Part shown: piece after piece, positions 1 through 8,749 of the stretch
Position numbering within the stretch: position 1 is the stretch's first letter
How the letters are laid out: each line of letters begins with the position of its first letter
From: a bacterium UBA1790
GTDB taxonomy: Bacteria; Bacteroidota; Bacteroidia; Bacteroidales; Muribaculaceae
Length of the DNA stretch: 14,852 nt
NCBI GenBank assembly: GCA_002314465.1
Contig: DCGA01000139.1
Coordinates: 1 to 14,852, forward strand
Direction: 5' to 3'
Translations under genes and position numbers: made by a program
The notes under the pieces: generated by a model
Seen by the model: the letters and a program-made list of their open reading frames with translations, nothing else
Databases searched by the model: none
Told to the model about the DNA's origin: nothing

Positions 1-367
1 CGATAGCAGTCCTTGATGCCTCGACTGTCTTTCCGTTAAGGTCGAGGACAACGCTCTTGCCTGCGGGAATAATAACTGTGGAGGTCTGCATGTCGGCGAG
101 CATCACGATTGTGGTTGCTGTGCCGTCATCGGGTACTGCAGCAACCGCATCCGCAAGAGATGAATACTCAATGCCACCGCTCGTACAAACAGCGGAATTG
201 AGAGTACTTACATTAGAGCCCGAATTAGACGGAGCCGTAATGCTTTCAAGATTATTGCTCTCAGAGGGAGCAAAATCAAAATTGCCACTGGTGGCAAGCG
301 CATATCCCATTAATCCCGTTAGAGAAAGGATAAACGCTAACATCATGGTTTTGTAATGTTTTGCCAT
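1..367 (-). CDS. Secreted/surface protein, N-terminal fragment (truncated by window edge)
   Basis: Reading the minus strand from ATG at 367 gives 122 open codons to the window edge, so the C-terminus is missing. The protein starts MAKHYKTMMLAFILSLTGLM, a positively charged stretch followed by a hydrophobic core, which is a signal peptide with likely cleavage near the ALA at residues 24-26; a start at the internal Met-Met (residue 8, base 346) is also possible. A Ser/Asn-rich linker (about residues 27-60) follows. Residues 65-118 read like the recurring unit of Bacteroidales and Firmicutes surface proteins: IEYSSLADAVAAV, then TIVMLADM, then IPAGKSVVLDLNGKTV. In known proteins that unit precedes or forms right-handed beta-helix domains. 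This makes an exported adhesin- or pectate-lyase-fold-like surface protein likely, but function is not recognised. It is transcribed in the same direction as the central operon but separated from it by a terminator and its own promoter. Confidence 0.75.
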   Translation of the reverse strand, partial: MAKHYKTMMLAFILSLTGLMGYALATSGNFDFAPSESNNLESITAPSNSGSNVSTLNSAVCTSGGIEYSSLADAVAAVPDDGTATTIVMLADMQTSTVIIPAGKSVVLDLNGKTVEASRTAI

Positions 368-623
368 AATAATTAGTTTTATAAAACAATAAAATTGCAC
401 ACATATATATATGAACATACCAACAACAGCAAATGCTGTCTGGCAAGAACATAATAAAACTAATTTGACAAAGTTTCAATTGAATTTTTTCCAAAAGGAT
501 AACTTTAGTTTTTTAAAGTTATAATAAAACAGGTAATAGGTAATTCCTTTATCCAATCAATGGAAAATCTTTTATACAACAACTTGTTCAATTGACGGCA
601 ACTCTGTCATTTTTTCCTGATTG
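368..623 (-). promoter_or_regulatory. Long A/T-rich leader of the truncated surface-protein gene
   Basis: No convincing gene lies here. If the promoter at 624-654 is real, this is a 5' untranslated leader of about 250 nt. It contains a 7-bp inverted repeat AACTTTA/TAAAGTT (501-507 and 514-520, 6-nt loop), a 6-bp inverted repeat ACAGCA/TGCTGT (426-431 and 434-439, 2-nt gap), and an AT dinucleotide run around 401-412. A 12-codon open frame (610 down to 572, MTELPSIEQVVV) begins just after the predicted transcription start. None of these matches a riboswitch class I recognise; a regulatory role is inference from length and structure only. Confidence 0.35.
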
Positions 624-654
624 CAAAATTACATGTTTTTATTTAATTATCAAA
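624..654 (-). promoter_or_regulatory. Bacteroidota-type promoter for the truncated surface-protein gene
   Basis: On the minus strand the -33 element TTTG (654-651) is followed after 19 bp by TAATTTTG (631-624), an exact match to the TAnnTTTG -7 consensus of the Bacteroidota primary sigma factor. Both elements and the spacing fit. Transcription would begin near 616-619, leaving a leader of about 250 nt before the ATG at 367. It lies about 37 bp beyond the terminator of the upstream operon, as expected for an independent unit. Confidence 0.55.
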
Positions 655-690
655 GAAAATATAAGGAAAAGTACTAAAAATGGTATAAAT

Positions 691-731
691 TTCAAAAATA
701 ACACGCGATACTCTTATAAAGAATCGCGTGT
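691..731 (-). terminator. Intrinsic terminator of the subtilase-ruvA-sprA-Nudix operon
   Basis: The perfect 9-bp inverted repeat ACACGCGAT/ATCGCGTGT (701-709 and 723-731) is extended inside by TCTT/AAGA (712-715, 719-722) across a 2-nt bulge, closing on a 3-nt loop. On the minus strand the stem is followed by TTATTTTTGAAATTT. It lies 25 nt past the Nudix gene stop codon. The plus-strand side has no T-run, so it should act only on minus-strand transcripts. Confidence 0.75.
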
Positions 732-756
732 AAACCATATAAATAATATGTAAACT

Positions 757-1170
757 TTAATACTTTCTCGCCAGGAGATCGATTAGCGGGAAGTCGGCCG
801 GGCACCAGTTGAGGGTGTGGAGTGCCGATGGTACGAGCCACTTGTGGTCGTTGTGCTCCAGTCGAGTGAATGCAGGCATCTCGCCCTCGGTAGCATTGCA
901 GGGAGTGCAATGATAGAACATGAGGGTGATTTCAAAGTCGGGATAGGTGTGGTTGATAGTGGTGATGTGCTCCCCTACCTCAACCTCGAGCTCCATTTCC
1001 TCTATGAGTTCGCGATGCAGAGCCTGCTGCGGTGTCTCGCCGGGCTCAATCTTTCCACCGGGGAACTCCCAGTGATAAGCGGTATAATCGTGATTGGTTT
1101 CACCACGCTGCATGCACAGTATCTTACCGTCCCACTCAATCACTGCCGCTACTACCGTTATCTTCCTCAT
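757..1170 (-). CDS. Nudix hydrolase, MutT/NudG-like (d)NTP pyrophosphohydrolase
   Basis: This 137-residue protein has the length and layout of a stand-alone MutT-type Nudix enzyme, which hydrolyses nucleoside triphosphates to monophosphate and pyrophosphate, often to remove oxidised or modified (d)NTPs. The Nudix box GX5EX7REUXEEXGU runs from residue 39 to 61: G39, E45, then R53-E54, then E57-E58, with the metal-binding glutamates E54, E57 and E58 all present. The usual glycine near the end of the box is Glu (E60). The preceding WEFPGGK (34-40) is typical of the MutT/NudG group. There is no signal peptide, so it is cytoplasmic. It starts 12 nt after the sprA stop and is followed by a terminator, making it the last gene of the operon. 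The substrate (8-oxo-dGTP, CTP derivatives or others) cannot be decided from the sequence. Confidence 0.9.
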   Translation of the reverse strand: MRKITVVAAVIEWDGKILCMQRGETNHDYTAYHWEFPGGKIEPGETPQQALHRELIEEMELEVEVGEHITTINHTYPDFEITLMFYHCTPCNATEGEMPAFTRLEHNDHKWLVPSALHTLNWCPADFPLIDLLARKY

Positions 1171-1182
1171 AAGACGCTGATG

Positions 1183-4100
1183 TTACTTAACAAGGCTCAT
1201 GTTGAAACTCAAGCCGTAGTTAGTGTTTGTTGTGGGATAAGCAGTTGTCGATACCAGAGGAGTATTCATCTGGTGGTCGAAGTAAGCACCCATAGTGATG
1301 CGCTTGCTCACCTGATAGTTAGCAGTGAACTTGATGCTGAAAGTGCGTGTGCCGCTTGTAGCCTGTGCAGTATTGTCGACAATCTTGCGGATGAGCGCAT
1401 TGTTGTTGTTGAACTGCAGGTCGAAGTTAAGAGTGAGGTCGTTGCTCACGCCTTGCTGTTTGCCACCCTTCATCTTGAGCACGGTGTTGAAATTGGCAAT
1501 CTTATAACCAGCGCCGATAACAAACGATGTGGTGTTGGCCTCAACAACCTGACCCGCCGAACTGTTAAGAGAGAGTGTGCGCTGGTCGCGGTACTCACAG
1601 TTAAGCGTCATGTTATTGTTGAGTGTCATGTTGACACCGATGAGCGGAGCAAACTTCTCGGTAACGGTAATCGACGAGATGTTGTAGGGCGACGACGGAA
1701 CGATAGAGCCCGTGAGCGCATCCTGTGTAAAGCCAAGGCCACTGCCTATATCAACCCAGTCGGTGAAAGAGTTGAACGAACCCACCTGATAAGTACACTG
1801 GTAAGCATGAGTGAGCGTAAAGGTCTTGAAATACTTAGAGAAGAACGGAAGTTTAGCCAGACCGTCGTAAGTAACACGCCAGTTGGGCAGAATCTCCTTA
1901 AGAGACGGGAACGGGCTGAGCGTAACCTTGCGTGCATCCTTACCAGAGTATGCAGCCATGAATGCAGGGATAAGCACATCACTGCTCATCTGGTTAACCG
2001 AGCCAAATGACGGGTCAAACTCCTGTCCGGCAGCCACATTACCCTTGATGAATCCACGGTTAGGATAAGTGGTGCCGATGTACTGGTCTTGCATGCGCTG
2101 AGCCACAATGGGGATATTGGCAAGGAATTCATCAAACACACCACTGTGATAGCCATTATCGCTGTTTCCACGTCCGGCAAATGCTGTAGCAATGGCCATG
2201 TGTGTCTTAGTGTAAGAACCCGCATAGAGCATGCCCATATCATCGTACATGAACTGCATCTGGCTTGTACGGTTATCGGTACGGTTGCCAGTGAGGGTAA
2301 CCTTGAGACCCTTGACAGGCTCGAGCTGAACCTCGGCGTTAAACTCTTGAGTCTTGGAGAAAATCGCAGGTGTAGTCATGCTCTGGTCGCCCAGCAGCCA
2401 ACCACGCGACTTAGCCTTCTCAACGTAGCTCTCGCCAACAAAACCGAATGCAAAGTCAAGACCCGGAGCCATTACATCGTAATGAGTGTTCTGACCGAAG
2501 ATATCACCCACGTCGGGGATAAACTGCGGCAATGACAGGCTATTAGTGTTGCGCCAGCGCACGTTTACACTCTTGACGCTCATGAGTGCACGGGTGGTGT
2601 ACTGTGCCAACTCGCTCCAGAATGACTTATTGACCGAGAGGTCCTCGGTAACGACAAACTTGATAGTCTTATCGCCAGTTGTGAGAATCTCCACATTATT
2701 ATTATCGCGTACCTTAAAGTTTACGGCAAACGGTTTGTTGTCGGTGGTCGTAGCAGATACCTTGACCTTCTTCACATTAAGGTTATGCTTAATCACAAGA
2801 ACCGAATCACTGTCGCTATGAAGTTTGAATGTTCGTTGGAACTTCTTAGCCTTAGTGGTCTTCTTGGGTCCAACGGTATTCTTGTTGGCCGAACTCGAGA
2901 ACCTCTTGTTGACAGCCTGCAGGTAAGGAATCTTATTGTAGAACTGGTCCATACTCATGCGGAAGTCGATGTTGAGCGACGACTGATTGGCAACGGTGTT
3001 ACCCGAAGAAACATTGTCGACAACAGTACCGCGGTCCCAACGATAGGTTGAGTTATAAGTAGCCGAAGCAGTGATGAAGCTCAAGATAGGCACAGCACTG
3101 AACGGAGCCTTATAAGAAGCCGTGAATGTCTGGTTATAGGCCCATGGAGTACCCAGGTCCTTGATACTGCGCCACACACTGTCGCGCCAGTCACGGTACT
3201 GGTCGGGGAAGAGTTCCTTATTAACCTGACCAATGGGCTCGAGGATGTGGGCAGTGGTGTTACTGTTGAACGAAACCGACAGAGACTTTGTGAAGTTCCA
3301 TGTAATCGCAAACTGGCGGTCCCACAAGAAGTTCTTACTTACGGCAACAGGTAACTCAACGTCAATGCCAGTCTCGTTGCGGGTTTGCTGCTCGTAGTAG
3401 TAACGAGAGATGTTGGTACCAAACGATATATTAGTAGGCAACCAGCGGAACTCCCACTCACGGAAGAACTTCAGGTTCTTGTTCTTGGCATCAATAGCTT
3501 TCTTGAGCGGAGAGAACGGCTTGATGAAAGGCGTCCAGCTATATTGCATACTACCGCGGTAGTCGTTGGTATTCTCATAGACGTTGTCGGGGTCGTTGAG
3601 GTGCTGCTTGTTAGAAGAGTAGCTGAAAGTAAAGTTGGCAGGATCCCAAGGCATGGGGTTCTTGCTCTTCACATCAAACTTAAGACCCGAGACACTGAAA
3701 CTCTTCACCGTGCGCTTAGTCTCGGCAAAGTTGTTGATAGAGTCACGCTGGTGCTGATTCTCGCAGGCATCGAGAGCATCCTTGAGCAAAACGTCCTGGT
3801 CAAGGGGATTATACTCGGGGATAGTGGTCTCGTTGCTGAAAGAGTAATAGATGGGGGCATGCAGCTTAGCCTTCTCGGGAAGGAAACGGCCGGCATCGCC
3901 CTGCACAGCGACATTGTACTGGTTATAGTTGTCCATGCGTCGCTGGCTGAGACTCTCGTTCACGGCACCGAATCCGTAAGTCTCCTTGTGGAAACCAACA
4001 TTCACGGTAGCAATATCACTCATGTTGAGAGTAGCATTGGCCTTGGCTGCCCAACCGCCATTGTTATCAAAGTCGGTAACACGCATTTCATCAACCCATA

Positions 4101-7100
4101 CAATACAATCCTTAGAAGTGGGTGCATTGTTGCGCACACCTATCATGAGCACGCGCACATCGCTCAGTGTGGGATTACCCATCACGAAGACGCGATGATT
4201 GGGATGGTCGGGATCCTGCTCCTGGTAACGCTGGAAATAAGACACCTCGGACGAACCGCTCAGTTTCTCGGCATTACGATGCTTCTTAACCTCGGTGAAA
4301 ACATCAAGGTCGATATCCATAGTGTTGTTCTCGGGCCAAACCTTCAAACGGTCCTGACTGCTATTGGTGTTATAGCGTCCGTGAGGAGTAAGTTCGAGGG
4401 GTACCTCATACTCATAATAGTTGTTCTTGATGTCGGTACCAAGACGCAGAAATACCGATACATCGCCGTTCTTCAGGTTTGTAGCGTCGTCGATGAGAGA
4501 CTCGCCATGGAGGAACATCTGCAAGCGCTGATAGATGCGCAAGTCAAGGCTTGTATTGCGGTAAACGCCACGGGCATCATCGGCCTGGAGACCCTGAACC
4601 TTCATCTGCATAGACTGCTCATTGAGCTGGGTAATCTGTGACTGACCCGAGTCAACGATACGAGAGACACCCGGAGGAAGAACGTAGTTGACCGGCTCAC
4701 GGCTTGCGTTCTCCTCGATGTTAACCGAGTTGATATTGATTGTACCCGTAGCGGGAGTCTCGCCACGCAGGTTGAGGTTATAGTCGTAGTTACGCCACTC
4801 ACCACGAACAAGTTCGAGCGTTGCAAAACGCAAGTGAGTTGTCTCGCGGAAACCGGTCATAAACATACGCATGAAGCGGATAGTAGAGAAGTCGCTGATG
4901 GTACCCACCTTCTTCTCGTACTCGCGCAATGGAATGCTGAACTGGTACCAAGTAGCAGTCTGGTCCTTACCGTCGCGGGTGCGCACCTTAGCCACCTGCT
5001 TGTCGGTGATGTGGTTCATACCCACCTGCAGAGAGTCGGGGTGGATAGCCACGCGATACTGGAAGTAGCGCTCATACTCGTTGAGAGTATTATCCTGATT
5101 GATATCCTCAACATCGGGAACGCTGCGCGAACTCTGGTAGAGCTTGTCGGTAACATCATCCTGCGACAGAGAGTTGCCCTCGGTTCCGTTATAGTGCTTG
5201 TAGCGGTCCAAGATAGAAAGTCTCATTCCGTCGTAGTCATAACCACGATAGAAGTGATAGTTGTCGCCTGCCGGGTCGTTGAGGGGAGAGAACATGTCGT
5301 CTTCCATCTTCTTGATTGTAGTTGCAGGCAATGTCTGGCGCAGTTTGTCGGTATATTCCTTGTAAGTGGGGAATTCCTTCTCCTCGGCAGTAGAGAGGCC
5401 GTTGAGACCAACGTCCTGCTTGGGTCGTGCCTCGCTATCGGTGTCAAAGGCATAGGTCATTGATGTCTGTGTCGAAACCTTACCCCAGTTAGTTGTCTTC
5501 ACGTAGGTTGAATCGCCATCAATGGGCAGACCGTTCTCATAACTCTTGAGACCGTCCTTGAGGATATCCTCGCTCACCTCACCCAAGTTGAGGTAAAGGT
5601 AACCACCGTCGCGGTTGGGATTCTTCTCGTCCATGAACGGGTCGAGCAGCCAGAACTGGATGTACTCGATATTGCTCTGCTCAAAGTTGGTGTTGTCGAG
5701 TTTGCGCATGATACCGCCCCATCGCTTCTCGGGATTCAGGAGATTACCTTCAGAGTCGATGTTGGTTGCATCGAGGTTATAAGGACCGCGCTCCTTGGGA
5801 TAGAACGAGAGGTTAAGAGTCTGGATAGTCGATGACTCGCCATAGTTGAGGTCACGACCGGGGAATACCTCGCTGTAACTTACCTCGCGTACATAGGGAT
5901 TAGACAACTGCTCGGTATCAATCTTTATGTAACCCGGCGCATATGAAGAATTGCGCTGAGTGAACAGGCGGTCGATATAGTACCACGACAAGAGCGAACG
6001 ATTCTTACCGTAGTCTATATTATTAGAAAGCGACGCCTCGGGGAAGAGAGCGTTGGCACTGTTATCGTAGGGAGTAGATGCCAAGAACCACGAGTAGGGA
6101 GAGCGCAGGTCTATACCGCTCTGAGTCGACTCGAAGTCGTCGATGTAACTGCTACCGGCATTAGAACCCGTCTTGGCCTGGTGAGGCAGCAACTGGGCAA
6201 ACTCACCCTTGAATGTAATAGAAGACGGAACGGTAGCATTTACTGTAGGAATCTTATTAAGCAAGTTGGTGAGCCACATGAACTTAGTGTTGTAATTCAT
6301 GTTGACACCCCAAATTGTGTTGTTTACGATTTCATCGCCTATGGCAACCTTCTCGGTGAGAGCCTTCTCGCCATAGTGCATGATAGTACCGCCTATGTGG
6401 AAGTTCTTGTTGAACGCATAATCAAGGTCAAGACCCATGAGAGTCTTGCGCTGCATGGAGAACGTAGACTGGCTCTCGAGCGAAACGCTGATGTTGGTAC
6501 CAGCATCAATGATACTCTGGTTGGTGATGGTCACCGTACCCATGTTATAGTCGACCGTATAGTCGCTGTTCTCGGTGAGGACAACACCGCCTGCGGTAAC
6601 GACAACCGAACCACGCGGCACGTTCATCGCATTGAGCTTAATGACATTACCCGACGATGCCTGGTACTCACCCTCAAGCACAAACTTGTTCTTGTCTTGA
6701 ATTTGACGTGCAGCAGTGAGTGTGGTATCATACAGTTCGTCATAGACGTAAACCTTGGCAAGCGATTCATTGTTGAGTTTCTTGCGCAGGTGATCACCGA
6801 AGGGCTCGACAACCGGGAAGATAACCTTACCGAGCGAACTGTTAACGGTATAGTTCTCAATGTAGTCGAAGCGACCGTCCTTGTTATATTCCTGGTTGGC
6901 ATCCAAACGGTCGAGATTCATAACCTGCAACAGAGGTACACCATTGATGACACCGGCGGGGATATAGGGAAGCTCGGTACCAGTGGTATCGCTCAGGTAC
7001 TTGATATTGAGCTTGAAGTTCTGCTTCTGCACCTGATAAGCGCCCAGCGAGTAGATATTCTTCATCATAAGGTCCCACATAGGCTGTGTGGTGAGCGTTG

Positions 7101-8670
7101 TGGTACCCTTGAGCATCTTCACGTAGAGCGACTGGTCGGTCTCGGTAATGTCGCCCGAGAACTCGCCTACCTGATAGGTACTGCCATAGTAGGTATACTG
7201 GTAAGCAACCGCAAGGACCTCGTCGCTGTTGAGGGCGGTCTTGAGTTGGATGTAACCGAGTGTTGAGTTTAACGTGTATTCCGAAGAAGAAAGCAGACGT
7301 GCGCTCTCAATCTTCTCATAGTCCTTACCGCCTTCAAACCCGTAAGCCTTGAGTGGCACGAGTGCTGTGGCAACCTGACGGATATCACGAGCCTCGGGAT
7401 ACTGAGTCTTGATTTCACTGAGCAGGTTGTTTGATGAATTGGATGGATTATCCTCCCCCACATTGGGAACCCAGTGAGAGTTAGAGATGCGTTTGTTTTC
7501 ACCGACATCCTCAAAGGCAATAAGGTTGCGGGCCTCGCTGAAGTTGCTGCGCTTATTGGTAATCCACACCTCCACACGGGTCACATTGATACCCGACGAC
7601 ACGAGAGGCAACTTAGAGCACCACGAGTCGTAGTTATCGCGGAAGAAATGCGAAAGGAAGAAGTTCCTGTTCTGGTCGTACTTGTCGCCTGTGATATAGA
7701 ACTTTGTCGTCTGTGCGCCACCCTTGGTATTAACAGTCTGTGACTCACTGTTTTGCTGTGAAACGAGGGCAGTTGCCGTGAGTTTACCGAACTGCAACTT
7801 AGTCTTAACACCGAACAATGCCGCACTACCGCGGATGAGCGACGAACCGGTGGTCATGCTCACATTACCAGCCTCGATGTTCTTGATGATTTCGTCTTCC
7901 TTTCCATCGTAAGCGAGCTTGAGGTTCTTGTTGTCAAACTCAAAGGTCGCATCGGTGTTGTAGGTCATGTTGAACTTCATCTTATCGCCCACCGATGCCG
8001 AGATGGTAGCCTGAATCTTCTGGTCAAAGTCGAAATAGGTCTTGCGGCGCGACTGTACACTCATTGCAGGGTTGTCGGTCTTGTTGCTCTTGACACCCAT
8101 GTTCACAACGATAGAACCCTGTGTCTTGAGCTGAACACCGCCGGGACCGAAAATTGACTCTAACGGACCAAGGCCGAACTGCATGTCAAGGAAGTTGAAG
8201 GGGTTCTTAGCCTTTTCTTCAGCGCTTTCGGCGTTCTTCTGGCGGTAATACTCCTGCATAGACTGACGCAGGGCGATGTTGTTGTACTCGTCGGCACTAA
8301 GTATGAACGGAGTGACGATATCGTTCTCGCCCAACTTGGTGTGAATGACATAGCAACCCGATTCGGGATCGTATTCGGCTTCGGTTGTGATATTCGCGGG
8401 GTTCTTCAGGTCGAGCGAGTACTCGCCGTTACCGCTCACGTCGTCGTAGTTGCCCGGAACAGTGGGACGCACAGTGAAAGGCAGCGACAGGGTGTCGCGC
8501 ACCGAGCGGTTCTTGCGCTCGGGCTGTTGCGGTGCCTGCACAGGTGCGGGAGGCGGCGGAGCCAGCTTAGACTGCACATACTGGGCAAATGCACTATCAT
8601 TGCCCACCACTGCTGCAAACAGAGCGGCGGCAACTACCCAAAACGCTATTTTAAATCTACGACTTATCAT
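1183..8670 (-). CDS. sprA: SprA (Sov), outer-membrane translocon of the type IX secretion system
   Basis: This 2495-residue protein matches SprA/Sov, the giant beta-barrel that is the outer-membrane channel of the T9SS; the Flavobacterium johnsoniae homologue forms a 36-strand barrel and is about 2400 residues. The ATG at 8670 gives a signal peptide with Arg4-Arg5, a hydrophobic core and probable cleavage after AFA at residue 29. A proline-rich linker (37-50) follows. Residues about 157-330 form the first conserved SprA block, with FGLGPLESIFGPGGVQLKTQ, YNTDATFEFDNKNLKL, KEDEIIKNIEAGNVS, SSLIRGSAALFGVKTKLQFG and LSHFFRDNYDSW. The family-typical YIDDFESTQSGIDLRSPYSW lies near 845-865. A lysine-rich stretch (KKTTKAKKFQRTFKL, about 1935-1950) precedes the HNLNVKKVKV segment. 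The C-terminus continues as alternating beta-strand sequence and ends LSFNMSLVK. No frameshift or stop interrupts the frame. It lies downstream of ruvA, an arrangement I recall from other Bacteroidota, and is preceded by a hairpin 8 nt from its start. Confidence 0.97.
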   Translation of the reverse strand: MISRRFKIAFWVVAAALFAAVVGNDSAFAQYVQSKLAPPPPAPVQAPQQPERKNRSVRDTLSLPFTVRPTVPGNYDDVSGNGEYSLDLKNPANITTEAEYDPESGCYVIHTKLGENDIVTPFILSADEYNNIALRQSMQEYYRQKNAESAEEKAKNPFNFLDMQFGLGPLESIFGPGGVQLKTQGSIVVNMGVKSNKTDNPAMSVQSRRKTYFDFDQKIQATISASVGDKMKFNMTYNTDATFEFDNKNLKLAYDGKEDEIIKNIEAGNVSMTTGSSLIRGSAALFGVKTKLQFGKLTATALVSQQNSESQTVNTKGGAQTTKFYITGDKYDQNRNFFLSHFFRDNYDSWCSKLPLVSSGINVTRVEVWITNKRSNFSEARNLIAFEDVGENKRISNSHWVPNVGEDNPSNSSNNLLSEIKTQYPEARDIRQVATALVPLKAYGFEGGKDYEKIESARLLSSSEYTLNSTLGYIQLKTALNSDEVLAVAYQYTYYGSTYQVGEFSGDITETDQSLYVKMLKGTTTLTTQPMWDLMMKNIYSLGAYQVQKQNFKLNIKYLSDTTGTELPYIPAGVINGVPLLQVMNLDRLDANQEYNKDGRFDYIENYTVNSSLGKVIFPVVEPFGDHLRKKLNNESLAKVYVYDELYDTTLTAARQIQDKNKFVLEGEYQASSGNVIKLNAMNVPRGSVVVTAGGVVLTENSDYTVDYNMGTVTITNQSIIDAGTNISVSLESQSTFSMQRKTLMGLDLDYAFNKNFHIGGTIMHYGEKALTEKVAIGDEIVNNTIWGVNMNYNTKFMWLTNLLNKIPTVNATVPSSITFKGEFAQLLPHQAKTGSNAGSSYIDDFESTQSGIDLRSPYSWFLASTPYDNSANALFPEASLSNNIDYGKNRSLLSWYYIDRLFTQRNSSYAPGYIKIDTEQLSNPYVREVSYSEVFPGRDLNYGESSTIQTLNLSFYPKERGPYNLDATNIDSEGNLLNPEKRWGGIMRKLDNTNFEQSNIEYIQFWLLDPFMDEKNPNRDGGYLYLNLGEVSEDILKDGLKSYENGLPIDGDSTYVKTTNWGKVSTQTSMTYAFDTDSEARPKQDVGLNGLSTAEEKEFPTYKEYTDKLRQTLPATTIKKMEDDMFSPLNDPAGDNYHFYRGYDYDGMRLSILDRYKHYNGTEGNSLSQDDVTDKLYQSSRSVPDVEDINQDNTLNEYERYFQYRVAIHPDSLQVGMNHITDKQVAKVRTRDGKDQTATWYQFSIPLREYEKKVGTISDFSTIRFMRMFMTGFRETTHLRFATLELVRGEWRNYDYNLNLRGETPATGTININSVNIEENASREPVNYVLPPGVSRIVDSGQSQITQLNEQSMQMKVQGLQADDARGVYRNTSLDLRIYQRLQMFLHGESLIDDATNLKNGDVSVFLRLGTDIKNNYYEYEVPLELTPHGRYNTNSSQDRLKVWPENNTMDIDLDVFTEVKKHRNAEKLSGSSEVSYFQRYQEQDPDHPNHRVFVMGNPTLSDVRVLMIGVRNNAPTSKDCIVWVDEMRVTDFDNNGGWAAKANATLNMSDIATVNVGFHKETYGFGAVNESLSQRRMDNYNQYNVAVQGDAGRFLPEKAKLHAPIYYSFSNETTIPEYNPLDQDVLLKDALDACENQHQRDSINNFAETKRTVKSFSVSGLKFDVKSKNPMPWDPANFTFSYSSNKQHLNDPDNVYENTNDYRGSMQYSWTPFIKPFSPLKKAIDAKNKNLKFFREWEFRWLPTNISFGTNISRYYYEQQTRNETGIDVELPVAVSKNFLWDRQFAITWNFTKSLSVSFNSNTTAHILEPIGQVNKELFPDQYRDWRDSVWRSIKDLGTPWAYNQTFTASYKAPFSAVPILSFITASATYNSTYRWDRGTVVDNVSSGNTVANQSSLNIDFRMSMDQFYNKIPYLQAVNKRFSSSANKNTVGPKKTTKAKKFQRTFKLHSDSDSVLVIKHNLNVKKVKVSATTTDNKPFAVNFKVRDNNNVEILTTGDKTIKFVVTEDLSVNKSFWSELAQYTTRALMSVKSVNVRWRNTNSLSLPQFIPDVGDIFGQNTHYDVMAPGLDFAFGFVGESYVEKAKSRGWLLGDQSMTTPAIFSKTQEFNAEVQLEPVKGLKVTLTGNRTDNRTSQMQFMYDDMGMLYAGSYTKTHMAIATAFAGRGNSDNGYHSGVFDEFLANIPIVAQRMQDQYIGTTYPNRGFIKGNVAAGQEFDPSFGSVNQMSSDVLIPAFMAAYSGKDARKVTLSPFPSLKEILPNWRVTYDGLAKLPFFSKYFKTFTLTHAYQCTYQVGSFNSFTDWVDIGSGLGFTQDALTGSIVPSSPYNISSITVTEKFAPLIGVNMTLNNNMTLNCEYRDQRTLSLNSSAGQVVEANTTSFVIGAGYKIANFNTVLKMKGGKQQGVSNDLTLNFDLQFNNNNALIRKIVDNTAQATSGTRTFSIKFTANYQVSKRITMGAYFDHQMNTPLVSTTAYPTTNTNYGLSFNMSLVK

Positions 8671-8749
8671 TATATATTCACTTGACGGGCAAGTGCAATA
8701 AAATGCAAAATTTTACTAAAACAAGTTAACGAGCCCGACAAGACGAAAT
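8671..8749 (-). promoter_or_regulatory. ruvA-sprA intercistronic leader with alternative hairpins
   Basis: The 79-nt gap before sprA is the longest inside the operon. A perfect 6-bp inverted repeat CACTTG/CAAGTG (8679-8684 and 8690-8695, 5-nt loop) ends 8 nt before the sprA ATG. The upstream segment 8733-8742 (minus strand CTTGTCGGGC) can pair at 9 of 10 positions with 8681-8690 (GCCCGTCAAG), the same bases used by the local hairpin, so the two folds exclude each other. There is no T-run after the local hairpin, so it is not a normal terminator for ruvA. A translational or processing role is inference. No clear TAnnTTTG promoter is seen here. Confidence 0.4.

Noticed and set aside
57..356. 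Plus-strand open frame at the left edge
   Set aside because: The minus strand over the same bases gives a signal peptide and a surface-protein repeat motif and continues open to the edge, so the plus frame is a shadow.
426..520. Invertible-promoter (phase variation) region upstream of the surface-protein gene
   Set aside because: The inverted repeats are short (6-7 bp), each closes on itself as a local hairpin, and none forms a distant pair flanking the promoter; no invertase gene is present.
817..2010. Long plus-strand open frame opposite the sprA 3' end
   Set aside because: Its translation has no recognisable domain, is rich in Val/Leu/Arg/His as expected from reading a biased gene backwards, and it overlaps both the Nudix gene and sprA, which are certain. 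The same applies to 3385-4641 and 6181-7266.
8679..8695. Terminator between ruvA and sprA
   Set aside because: The stem is only 6 bp and is followed by AATATATA and the sprA ATG, not a T-run.
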